DNA of 64,000 nucleotides from Bifidobacterium dentium JCM 1195 = DSM 20436 (lineage in GTDB: Bacteria; Actinomycetota; Actinomycetes; Actinomycetales; Bifidobacteriaceae). The notes beneath the pieces were generated by a model. The model did no database searches, was not told where the DNA came from, and saw only the letters and a program-made list of their open reading frames with translations. The stretch covers positions 1,798,001 to 1,862,000 of the forward strand of contig NZ_AP012326.1 of the NCBI RefSeq assembly GCF_001042595.1, written 5' to 3'. Positions 47,111-58,698 of this stretch are shown piece after piece. Every line of letters begins with the position of its first letter. Position 1 is the first letter of the stretch. Position numbers and translations under genes: made by a program.

Positions 47111-47117
47111 CACCGAA
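47099..47117 (-). promoter_or_regulatory. Predicted Cascade target site in the cas promoter
   Basis: The minus strand reads TTC (47117-47115), the type I-C PAM, then GGTGTATGATGAGCGG (47114-47099). The spacer-like part of the solitary repeat element reads GGTGTCTGATGTGCGG. 14 of 16 bases agree and the mismatches are at positions 6 and 12, the positions that are flipped out and not read in type I Cascade. Confidence 0.75.
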
Positions 47118-47125
47118 TCTTTTCT

Positions 47126-47153
47126 TTGATTCTTGGAATCAGGTATGCTGAAT
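47126..47153 (+). promoter_or_regulatory. Candidate promoter of the CreR-like RNA
   Basis: TTGATT (47126-47131) and CTGAAT (47148-47153) are 16 bases apart, with TATGCT (47144-47149) as another -10 candidate. The second half continues into GAATAACGGGT, the block also found at the array leader's -10 region. Confidence 0.35.
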
Positions 47154-47155
47154 AA

Positions 47156-47268
47156 CGGGTCTTACACCCATAGTCGTTCGCAATGAACGTGGATTGAAAT
47201 GGTGTCTGATGTGCGGGACCATTAAAGGAGCTTGTTCCACGACCATATCTAACGATCGTGGAACAAGC
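47156..47268 (+). ncRNA. creR: CreR-like Cas-regulating RNA: solitary degenerate CRISPR repeat plus pseudo-spacer
   Basis: The 28-nt repeat-like part (47173-47200) keeps the first four bases GTCG and the last 13 bases CGTGGATTGAAAT of the array repeat. The middle is shortened from 16 to 11 bases but still folds (CGTTC/GAACG), so a Cas5c-type hairpin and 5' handle are retained. The pseudo-spacer starts at 47201 and matches the cas3 upstream region next to a TTC PAM. A 13-bp hairpin (about 47230-47268, GCTTGTTCCACGA/TCGTGGAACAAGC) follows in place of a second repeat and would end the transcript. It is divergent from cas3. Inferred role: it is processed like a crRNA and guides Cascade to repress the cas operon without cutting, because pairing is limited to about 16 bases. 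CreR RNAs of this design are known from other CRISPR types. Confidence 0.75.
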
Positions 47269-47291
47269 CTCTAGCCGTCTAGTCGCAGAAG

Positions 47292-48464
47292 CTAGACATC
47301 CATCAATTCAGCTAGATCGCATAGTCGCAGAACACGCCCATGCCGTGTCTCGAACCGTTCCTCGCCTCCATATACCAAAATTCTGTGATTCGTATCGATC
47401 TCCATGGCGTCAGCCAGCTTATCGATGTTGGCCCATGCGTGCACGTCGTAGGTACTGGAGGCCTTCACCTCGATTACGTATTGAGGCCTACCACCTTTTT
47501 CGACAATAAAATCAATCTCCAAACCCTTATTATCGCGCCAATAGTAAAGTTTAGGCTCACTGCCTCGCATGTAATACTGCTTCACAATCTCCACCGCAAC
47601 GGCGTTCTCGAACATATTTCCCCACATCTCACCATTGCGCAAATCGTCCGCAGCATCTAAGCCAATCAGATTCGCAGCAAGTCCCGTATCGTAGAAATAC
47701 ATCTTCGGCGCTTTTACCAACTGCTTGCCGTAATTCTTGTAATACGGCAACATACGGAACGCAATGAAGCTCGACTCCAGTACCGACATCCAATCATTGG
47801 CAGTCAGTCTGCTGATGCCGCATGCTTCAGCAAAACTCGTCGCATTAAATGACTTTCCGCATTGGTGCGCGGCATAATGCACGAAACGGTCGAAACCCGC
47901 AATCTTGCGCACACCTAATTCGTTACGCACATCCCGTTCCACATATGTCGAAAGGTAGTCGCCATAGAAATTGGCGATTCGGATATCTCCGTCATATAAA
48001 CGCGGATATCCGCCTTTGAAAATCCAATTCGCGGCATCGCAAGTCTCGTTTGATTCCAATAGTTCCGAATACGCAAGAGGCAACAGGTACCGTACCGCCA
48101 CCCGTCCGGCAAGAGTCTGCGAAATAGTATTCATTAACAGGAAGTTTTGCGAACCCGTCAACACAAACTGCCCGGGTTCGTTCGTTCGGTCAACGGCCTC
48201 CTGCAGATAGGAGAACAGTTCCGGCGTTCGCTGCGCTTCGTCGAAGATGATGTGATTCGAATATCTTTTCAGGAAATATCGTGGATCGTCCATGAATTCC
48301 CTACGTACATCCGGATTCTCCAACGTCACATACTCATAATCAGGGAAACATGCCCGCACCAACGTGGTCTTGCCACTCTGCCTCGGCCCTGTAAGAGTAA
48401 GTACTGGCATCTCTCTGGCAGATTGCAACAGCTCCTGTTCCAGACCTCTTGAAATCATGGACAT
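47292..48464 (-). CDS. AAA ATPase with DUF4143 C-terminal domain
   Basis: 390 residues. LTGPRQSGKTTLVRAC is the Walker A region, HIIFDEAQRTPEL the Walker B, VLTGSQNF the sensor segment. The C-terminal DUF4143 part has the PD-(D/E)XK-like pattern GLEIDFIVEK...VIEVKASS. Proteins of this kind are common in bifidobacteria in several copies and their role is unknown; links to toxin-antitoxin or defence functions have been suggested. GGAGGGG precedes the ATG at 48464. It sits next to the cas locus in the same direction, but has its own upstream region with tandem repeats. Confidence 0.88.
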   Translation of the reverse strand: MSMISRGLEQELLQSAREMPVLTLTGPRQSGKTTLVRACFPDYEYVTLENPDVRREFMDDPRYFLKRYSNHIIFDEAQRTPELFSYLQEAVDRTNEPGQFVLTGSQNFLLMNTISQTLAGRVAVRYLLPLAYSELLESNETCDAANWIFKGGYPRLYDGDIRIANFYGDYLSTYVERDVRNELGVRKIAGFDRFVHYAAHQCGKSFNATSFAEACGISRLTANDWMSVLESSFIAFRMLPYYKNYGKQLVKAPKMYFYDTGLAANLIGLDAADDLRNGEMWGNMFENAVAVEIVKQYYMRGSEPKLYYWRDNKGLEIDFIVEKGGRPQYVIEVKASSTYDVHAWANIDKLADAMEIDTNHRILVYGGEERFETRHGRVLRLCDLAELMDV

Positions 48465-48504
48465 TCCAACCCCTCCAGTGCACTAGCCTACTATTCTTCG
48501 TTTT

Positions 48505-48592
48505 GTTATTTCACAAATTCTACCATTCCTACTTTACGATTTTTCCTTTTCCTACTTTACAATCTATACCATTCCTATTATGCAATTCCTAC
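48505..48592 (-). repeat. Tandem operator-like repeats upstream of the ATPase gene
   Basis: On the minus strand, about four diverged units of 21-23 bases follow each other. They contain ATTGCATAATAGGAATGGTA, ATTGTAAAGTAGGAA, ATCGTAAAGTAGGAATGGTA and ATTTGTGAAATAAC. The spacing of two helical turns is what is expected for cooperative regulator binding. Confidence 0.6.
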
Positions 48593-48654
48593 TGAGCCGC
48601 AACGCATGCCAGACCTCGCCGAACGTTCCCACAACAAAAAAACAGAATCTACAA

Positions 48655-48715
48655 AAGAAAACCGGAAGGGCGGATACTACGGAAATTAATCCGCAATAGT
48701 CCACGTCTTCCGGCA
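48655..48715 (-). terminator. Terminator downstream of ileS
   Basis: On the minus strand CCGGAAG pairs with CTTCCGG, with an inner GCGGAT/ATCCGC stem, followed by TTTTCTTTT. It ends the ileS transcript about 300 bases after its stop. The stretch 48716-49016 between them shows no convincing gene, only a Cys-rich 65-codon frame opening with GTG. Confidence 0.7.
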
Positions 48716-49016
48716 GTGCGACTGCTTCTCATATGTGTGCTTGACTCACATGGATGGTACTGAGAACCATTCGCTCAACGATCTGCTCCCGCATGCATGA
48801 CCGAACATGCGCACGGAACACAAATCAAGTCGTAGGGCTTAAAGCCAATGCATAACTGTAGCCGCACGTTTGAATAATCACAAATCCAGCCAACAGGCAT
48901 GCAGATAGACGGCAAATACATACATGGGAAGCCCCTATGCGAAAGGCGGCAAGTCGCGCCCACACGGAACACGGCTCACCGCCTAGATTATGAGGTTATA
49001 AACCTCACAGCCCGGC

Positions 49017-52000
49017 TCAGGCCTTGGCAACCTCAACTGCCAACTCGGAGCCCTCGGCGCCGGCCACAACCTCGAAGGAGGTGGCAAGCGTTTCGGAAGC
49101 CACAAGATCCTTGAATTGCTCGACCTTCGCCACGTCACCCGTCGGAACGGTCAGCTTCAACGCAATACGGTCGGAGATCTCCAGATCGGCAGCCTTGCGG
49201 GCATCCTGCACGGCACGGATCACGTCGCGAGCATAGCCTTCGGCAATCAGGTCGTCGTTCAACTCGGTGTCGAGAATCACGAAACCACCGGTCGGCAGCG
49301 CAGCGGACACGGAGCTGGCGGCCTCTTCGGCGTTCTTCTCCTCCACGCTGTTGATCAGCTCATATTCACCCTCTTCCAGTGCAATCTCACCGTTCGGAGT
49401 CTCGCACACCGGCACGCCGGAGGCATCGACATGCCAGGCACCGGACTTGGAAGCCTTGATGGCAAACTGCACGTCCTTGCGCAGACGCTTACCTGCGACT
49501 CGGGCGTTCACGCGCAGCTCGTTGATGATCTTCAGGCCGCGGGATTCGGCATCCTCAAGCGTGCACAGCTCGACATCCTTGACGTTGAGCTCGGACTTCA
49601 GGATTTCGGCGTAGGCAGCAACGGCATCAGGATCGGAGACGATCACAGTCAGCTTGGAAAGCGGCTGGCGCACGCGAATCTGCTTCGCCTTACGCATGGA
49701 CAGCGTGCTGGAAACGACCTCGCGTACCTTCTCCATAGCATCGACCAAGGCCGGATCATCCACCAGCACGCGACCAAGTTCGGTCGCCTCGCCAGAAGTC
49801 GGATCAGCCAGGAACGGCCAATCGGCCAGATGCACGGACTCGCCGCCGGTCAGGCCACGCCACACGGCTTCGGCCTCCATCGGAGCAAGCGGGGCGATTA
49901 CGCGCATGAATGCCTCAAGCACGGTGTACAGCGTATTGAACGCGTTCTCGTCCTCGTTCCAGAAGCGGTCGCGATTGTTGCGAATGTACCAGTTGGTGAG
50001 CATGTCGATGAAATCGGACACGGCTTCGCAGGCGTCGGAAATCAGGAAGTCATCCAGCGCAGCCTGGGTCTTCTCGATCAGACGTCGGGTGCGGGCCAGC
50101 AGGTAACGATCCATTTCCGGCAAGGCGGCAACCTCGTCGGCACGTAGCGAACGAGCGTCGAAACCGGCACCGCCATTAGCCGCGTTGGCATACAGGGTGA
50201 AGAAATAGTAGGAGCTCCACACCGGCAGCATCACCTGACGTACGGTATCGCGGATGCCGTCGGCGGTCACGATGAGGTTGCCGCCACGCAGGATCGGCGA
50301 ACTCATGAGGAACCAACGCATAGCGTCGGAACCGAAGTCGTTGAACACGCCGTTCACATCCGGATAGTTGCGCAGATGCTTCGACATCTTCTGACCGTCG
50401 GAACCGAGCACAATGCCGTGGCAGATCACGTTCTTGTATGCCGGCTTGTCGAACAGGGCGGTGGCCATGATGTGCAGCACATAGAACCAGCCACGGGTCT
50501 GGCCGATGTATTCCACGATGTAGTCACACGGGAAGTGCTGTTCGAAGGTTTCCTTGTTCTCGAACGGATAGTGGTACTGGGCGAAGCTCATGGAACCGGA
50601 TTCGAACCAGCAGTCCATTACGTCGGTGATGCGGCGCATGTGGCTCTTGCCGGTCGGATCGTCCGGGTTGACGCGGGTCAGTTCGTCGATATACGGGCGA
50701 TGCATGTTGACATTGCCTTCATGATCGCGCGGATAATCACCGAAGTCGGCCTTCAGCTCCTCAAGCGAGCCATACACGTCGACGCGCGGATACTTCGGAT
50801 CGTCGGATACCCACACCGGAATCGGCGAACCCCAGAAACGGTTACGAGAGATGGACCAGTCGCGGGCATTGGCAAGCCACTTGCCGAACTGCCCATCCTT
50901 CACGTTGTCCGGAATCCAGTTGATCTGCTGGTTGAGCTCGAGCAGACGGTCCTTGATCTTGGTCACGGACACGAACCAAGAGCTCACCGGCTTGTAGATC
51001 AGCGGGGTGGCGCAACGCCAGCAGTGCGGATAGGAGTGCACGTAGCTCTTCTCCTGGAAGAGAATCGCGCGCTGGTCCTCCGGCACACGGGCCAGCGGAC
51101 CATCGCCTGCACGCAGGTTACGCAGAATCGGCAGATTCGCATCGAACACATACTGACCCTCGTAATCCGGGCACAGCGACGTGAACTTACAGCCCGCGTC
51201 AAGCACGTCCACGCTCTTGATGCCCTTGGCATTGAGCGTGTTCATATCGTCCTCGCCGTACGGAGCCTGATGCACGAGGCCCGTACCTTCGACGGTATCG
51301 ACGTAATCGGCGGTGAAAATCTGATAGCCTTCCGGCCCCGGAACCTGACCCTCGGCGGCATGCTCGTCGCCAGCGAAATACGGGAAGACCGGATAGTAGC
51401 GCCAACCCTCCATCTCGGCACCCTTGAGCTCGCGCACGATCTCATAGTTCTCGCCAAGCTCCTTGGCATAGGAGCCGAGCAGCGGCTTGCCCAGATAGAA
51501 TTTCTTGCCGGCGAACCTGCCTTCGGTCGGACGTACTTCGACATAGTCGATGTCGGCGCCGACCACGATGGCGAAGTTGGTCGGAACGGTCCACGGGGTG
51601 GTGGTCCAGAATACGGCGTAGGCGTCTTCCTCGTCGCGCAGCTTCACGGCCACGGACACGGTGGTGTCCTGACGGTCTTGGTACACGTCGGCGTCCATAC
51701 GCAGCTCGTGTGCGGAAAGCGGCGTCTGATCCTTCGGGCAATACGGCAGCACACGGTAGCCCTGATAGGCCAAGCCCTTGTCATACAGCTGCTTGAAGGC
51801 CCACATCACGGATTCCATGTACGGAATGTTCAGGGTCTTGTAGCCATGCTCGAAATCGACCCAGCGCGCCTGACGGTGCACGTAGTCCTTCCACTCATTG
51901 GTGTACTTGAGCACGGAGGCACGGCAGGCGTCGTTGAACTTGTCGATGCCGATTTCCTTGATCTGGTCGACGGAGTCGATGCCCAGTTCCTTCTGCGCCT

Positions 52001-52343
52001 CGAGCTCGGCCGGCAGACCGTGCGTATCCCAGCCGAACACGCGGTTGACCTTGCGGCCCTTCATGGTCTGGTAGCGCGGAATCACATCCTTGGCATAGCC
52101 GGTCAGCAGATGGCCATAATGCGGCAGACCATTGGCGAACGGCGGACCGTCGAAGAAAACGAATTCATTCTGGCTGTGATCTCCGGATGGACGACGCTCG
52201 ACGGACTTGGCGAAGGTATCGTCCTTCTCCCAATAGTCAAGCACGGACTCCTCCAGCTTCGGGAAGCTGGGGTTCGGCGCGACGTTGGCGCTCTGCTCAC
52301 CGGCAGCAGCCTTCGGATACACATGATTGGTGGTTTCGCTCAC
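49017..52343 (-). CDS. ileS: Isoleucyl-tRNA synthetase, eukaryote-like (type 2)
   Basis: 1108 residues. The class I signatures are GLPHYGHLL (HIGH) near the N-terminus and GQKMSKHLRNYPD (KMSKS). The HYGH form and the extended length are typical of the eukaryote-like IleS group. IleS of this group tolerates mupirocin, and bifidobacteria are known to be intrinsically resistant to that drug. Translation starts with GTG at 52343, with ACGAGGAG in front, and the ribosome site is part of the T-box switch. It is a single-gene transcript bounded by the terminator near 48.7 kb. Confidence 0.97.
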   Translation of the reverse strand: MSETTNHVYPKAAAGEQSANVAPNPSFPKLEESVLDYWEKDDTFAKSVERRPSGDHSQNEFVFFDGPPFANGLPHYGHLLTGYAKDVIPRYQTMKGRKVNRVFGWDTHGLPAELEAQKELGIDSVDQIKEIGIDKFNDACRASVLKYTNEWKDYVHRQARWVDFEHGYKTLNIPYMESVMWAFKQLYDKGLAYQGYRVLPYCPKDQTPLSAHELRMDADVYQDRQDTTVSVAVKLRDEEDAYAVFWTTTPWTVPTNFAIVVGADIDYVEVRPTEGRFAGKKFYLGKPLLGSYAKELGENYEIVRELKGAEMEGWRYYPVFPYFAGDEHAAEGQVPGPEGYQIFTADYVDTVEGTGLVHQAPYGEDDMNTLNAKGIKSVDVLDAGCKFTSLCPDYEGQYVFDANLPILRNLRAGDGPLARVPEDQRAILFQEKSYVHSYPHCWRCATPLIYKPVSSWFVSVTKIKDRLLELNQQINWIPDNVKDGQFGKWLANARDWSISRNRFWGSPIPVWVSDDPKYPRVDVYGSLEELKADFGDYPRDHEGNVNMHRPYIDELTRVNPDDPTGKSHMRRITDVMDCWFESGSMSFAQYHYPFENKETFEQHFPCDYIVEYIGQTRGWFYVLHIMATALFDKPAYKNVICHGIVLGSDGQKMSKHLRNYPDVNGVFNDFGSDAMRWFLMSSPILRGGNLIVTADGIRDTVRQVMLPVWSSYYFFTLYANAANGGAGFDARSLRADEVAALPEMDRYLLARTRRLIEKTQAALDDFLISDACEAVSDFIDMLTNWYIRNNRDRFWNEDENAFNTLYTVLEAFMRVIAPLAPMEAEAVWRGLTGGESVHLADWPFLADPTSGEATELGRVLVDDPALVDAMEKVREVVSSTLSMRKAKQIRVRQPLSKLTVIVSDPDAVAAYAEILKSELNVKDVELCTLEDAESRGLKIINELRVNARVAGKRLRKDVQFAIKASKSGAWHVDASGVPVCETPNGEIALEEGEYELINSVEEKNAEEAASSVSAALPTGGFVILDTELNDDLIAEGYARDVIRAVQDARKAADLEISDRIALKLTVPTGDVAKVEQFKDLVASETLATSFEVVAGAEGSELAVEVAKA

Positions 52344-52630
52344 CGTATGCTCCTCGTTTGGCAGGTTTCCTGTTCTTCTTAACTACCTACGAGGACGACG
52401 ACTTACGCACGATTGCCGCACGTCCGCCACCGCGGTACCACCTCGCTTGCCGCCATCCCCTGCATACTGCACAGTGCGATTGCGACCGCTTGCGTTCGGC
52501 TGTTCGGGCCGATCCCGCCGGCTCTACTAAGCCTGCGATTGCACTGTACGGACTTACGCCCCCTGCAATCGCCGCCGTTCTTCCGGAAGCTCCCCGCTGA
52601 TAACGGATCACTGCTATACGTTTCAGCAGT
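52344..52630 (-). promoter_or_regulatory. ileS leader: T-box riboswitch of ileS (translational type)
   Basis: The T-box AGGTGGTACCGCGG is at 52443-52430. A short stem I (52626-52597, CTGAAACG pairing with CGTT-A-TCAG) presents the Ile codon ATC (52608-52606) in its loop. Downstream, CCTCGT (52394-52389) can pair with ACGAGG (52357-52352), which is the ribosome site of ileS. So uncharged tRNA-Ile would free the ribosome site rather than prevent termination. The very short stem I and translational control are typical of actinobacterial ileS leaders. Confidence 0.9.
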
Positions 52631-52726
52631 TCAGCCTAGCACGCCGTATGAACGTTGCATACGGAAAGAGCCGCACGGCGTCCACCATGCGGCTCCCTCA
52701 ACCCACGAATCGCATACCGGTTGCGA

Positions 52727-54181
52727 TCAGGACTCAGACGGCTCCCCCTGCGCGAGCTGCGATTCGAGCTGCCTGACGATGTCATCGTGCATCTTTTCGC
52801 TGATCTTCACCTTGAAAAGAAAGACGAGCAGGCTCAGCACGATCACGGCCAGCGGCACATAGAAGGCGCAAATCTGGAAGGTATGGATGTTGGAGGCGGT
52901 CATATCGGCGGCAGTGGCGTTGCCGATCATGCCGGCGGCCACGGCCACGAAGCCGACGATGCCGTTGGAGCAGGCACCCGCAATCTTGTCGAGCATCGGG
53001 CGCACGGACAGGGTCACGGCCTCGTTGCGCTTGCCGTTCTTCAGCTGGCCGTATTCGATGGAGTCGGTCAGGGACAGGATGGCGGTCATCTGGATGAAGG
53101 TCTGCGGCAGGTAGAAGAAGACCAGTCCGACGGTGACCATCGGCAGGCTGGACGAGCCGATGATGAACAGCAGATAGCCTATGATCATGAGCGCCATACC
53201 GCCGAGATACAGGTAGCGGCGCGGAATGCGCTTGTTGAGGACCGGGTATGCCGGAGCCATGATCAGACCAGTGATGACCGGGATGACGCCCACGATGGAG
53301 TATGCATTGGAATTGTTGAGGATGTACTTGAACAGGTACATGAGCACGCCGGTGGTGGCCACATTGGCGATGGCGTACAGCAGGTAGCTCAGGGCGACCC
53401 ACAGCAACTGGTCGTTCTGGGCAAGGGCCTTGAACGCGGCGAGCGGGCCGCCGTTCTCCTCGGCGTTGGCACGCAACGTGCTGGAGCTTTCCTTGGTGCC
53501 GAACGCCACGGAGCATACGGTCAGGATGCCGAGAATGGCCACGATGATGGCGAAGCAGGTCCAACCACTCTGGCTTTCCGTCCGGTTACCGGTGAACACG
53601 AAGCTGAAGTAGGTGACGATCGGGATGACGATGATGGTCAGGCCGTTGTAGCCGATGGAACCGCCGAAAGAGCCGAGTGCGGTATAGGTGGAACGCTCAT
53701 GGGAGTCGTTCGACAGCGCCGGGATCATGCCCCAGTATGAGATGTCGCGCAACGAGTAGAACACGTCAAGCACGATGAACACCACCACGAACAGCACGAT
53801 GAACCAAGTGGTGTTGACATTGACCAGACCGAACAGGCCGGTGTACACCACGACGAGCAGCAATGCGGAGACCGTACCTCCGATGAGCTGCCACGGCTTG
53901 AAACGGCCCCACTTGGTGTTGGTGTTGTCGATGATGTTGCCCAGCAGCGGATCGATGAAGATCTCCGCGATGCGGATGATCACGACGAGGCTGGTGATGA
54001 TGCCGATGAGTTTGGTGGCGATGCCTTTGTCGACACCTGCGAACAGCGAGCTGGTCACATACACGATGAAGTATGTGCTCAGGGCGTTGTAGAACGCAGA
54101 CTGGCCAACGTTGCCGAATGCATATGCCATACGGGATTTCAGGTTTGAGCCCTGCTTATCCACGGTGAGGGTTTCTTCCAT
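52727..54181 (-). CDS. lacS: GPH-family sugar:cation symporter (LacS/MelB type), probably lactose
   Basis: 484 residues with 12 predicted membrane helices. AYAFGNVGQSAFYNALSTYFIVYV at the N-terminus (in parts: FGNVGQSAFYN) and DPLLGNIIDNTNTKWGRFKPW (in parts: DPLLGNIIDNT, KWGRFKPW) are the GPH signatures. It lacks the EIIA tail of streptococcal LacS. It is divergent from lacZ and close to a LacI regulator, so lactose or another galactoside is the likely substrate. AAGGAGA precedes the ATG. Confidence 0.88.
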   Translation of the reverse strand: MEETLTVDKQGSNLKSRMAYAFGNVGQSAFYNALSTYFIVYVTSSLFAGVDKGIATKLIGIITSLVVIIRIAEIFIDPLLGNIIDNTNTKWGRFKPWQLIGGTVSALLLVVVYTGLFGLVNVNTTWFIVLFVVVFIVLDVFYSLRDISYWGMIPALSNDSHERSTYTALGSFGGSIGYNGLTIIVIPIVTYFSFVFTGNRTESQSGWTCFAIIVAILGILTVCSVAFGTKESSSTLRANAEENGGPLAAFKALAQNDQLLWVALSYLLYAIANVATTGVLMYLFKYILNNSNAYSIVGVIPVITGLIMAPAYPVLNKRIPRRYLYLGGMALMIIGYLLFIIGSSSLPMVTVGLVFFYLPQTFIQMTAILSLTDSIEYGQLKNGKRNEAVTLSVRPMLDKIAGACSNGIVGFVAVAAGMIGNATAADMTASNIHTFQICAFYVPLAVIVLSLLVFLFKVKISEKMHDDIVRQLESQLAQGEPSES

Positions 54182-54232
54182 CGTTACTTCTCCTTAGAAG
54201 TTTCCGTGCAGTCTTCCTTCGACTCATGCATC

Positions 54233-54261
54233 AGTATATGCCTTAACCCTCGTTAAGTAAA
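54233..54261 (-). promoter_or_regulatory. Promoter of lacS
   Basis: TTTACT (54261-54256) and TATACT (54238-54233) with a 17-base spacer on the minus strand, about 50 bases before the lacS ATG. Confidence 0.7.
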
Positions 54262-54406
54262 ATGTGATACTAATCATTACACTTCGCCGGCGTGTCGCAT
54301 TTTGTTCGATAATGATAGAAAATGCCACATATCATGTGTGTTCAACGATTGATTCGACCATCAAAGCAAACATGAACACACCACGCCACGCATATGACGT
54401 ACGTAC

Positions 54407-54455
54407 TTGCGAGTTTTGATAACGAAAGTTACTATTTATCAGTAAAGGATTTTAC
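54407..54455 (+). promoter_or_regulatory. Promoter and operator candidate of lacZ
   Basis: TTGCGA (54407-54412) and TACTAT (54430-54435) are 17 bases apart. The predicted start point falls in the palindromic GTAAAGGATTTTAC (54442-54455). This resembles GTAAAAGCTTTAC in front of the lacI gene, as expected for one LacI-family repressor acting at both. Confidence 0.6.
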
Positions 54456-54484
54456 ATCCTTCGCACAGAGCCGTGACACTATAG

Positions 54485-57613
<3,129 letters not shown>

Positions 57614-57636
57614 TACGGCATCACAACGGCTGAAAG

Positions 57637-58659
<1,023 letters not shown>

Positions 58660-58661
58660 TC

Positions 58662-58689
58662 ATTCGGTGAAGTAAAAGCTTTACCGAAT
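58662..58689. promoter_or_regulatory. Operator candidate in front of the lacI gene
   Basis: Imperfect palindrome with outer arms ATTCGGT/ACCGAAT and core GTAAAAGCTTTAC, just upstream of the lacI start and downstream of the MFS gene. Confidence 0.6.
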
Positions 58690-58698
58690 CAGGGTACC

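Noticed and set aside
46780..47151. Plus-strand frame opposite the start of cas3
   Set aside because: Antisense shadow of the cas3 HD domain.
47033..47291. CreTA-type RNA toxin-antitoxin instead of CreR
   Set aside because: There is no second small toxin-like transcript or mini-ORF, and the pseudo-spacer matches the cas promoter rather than a toxin promoter.
48775..48972. Cys-rich 65-codon frame downstream of ileS
   Set aside because: GTG start without ribosome site and no family resemblance; it lies between ileS and its terminator.
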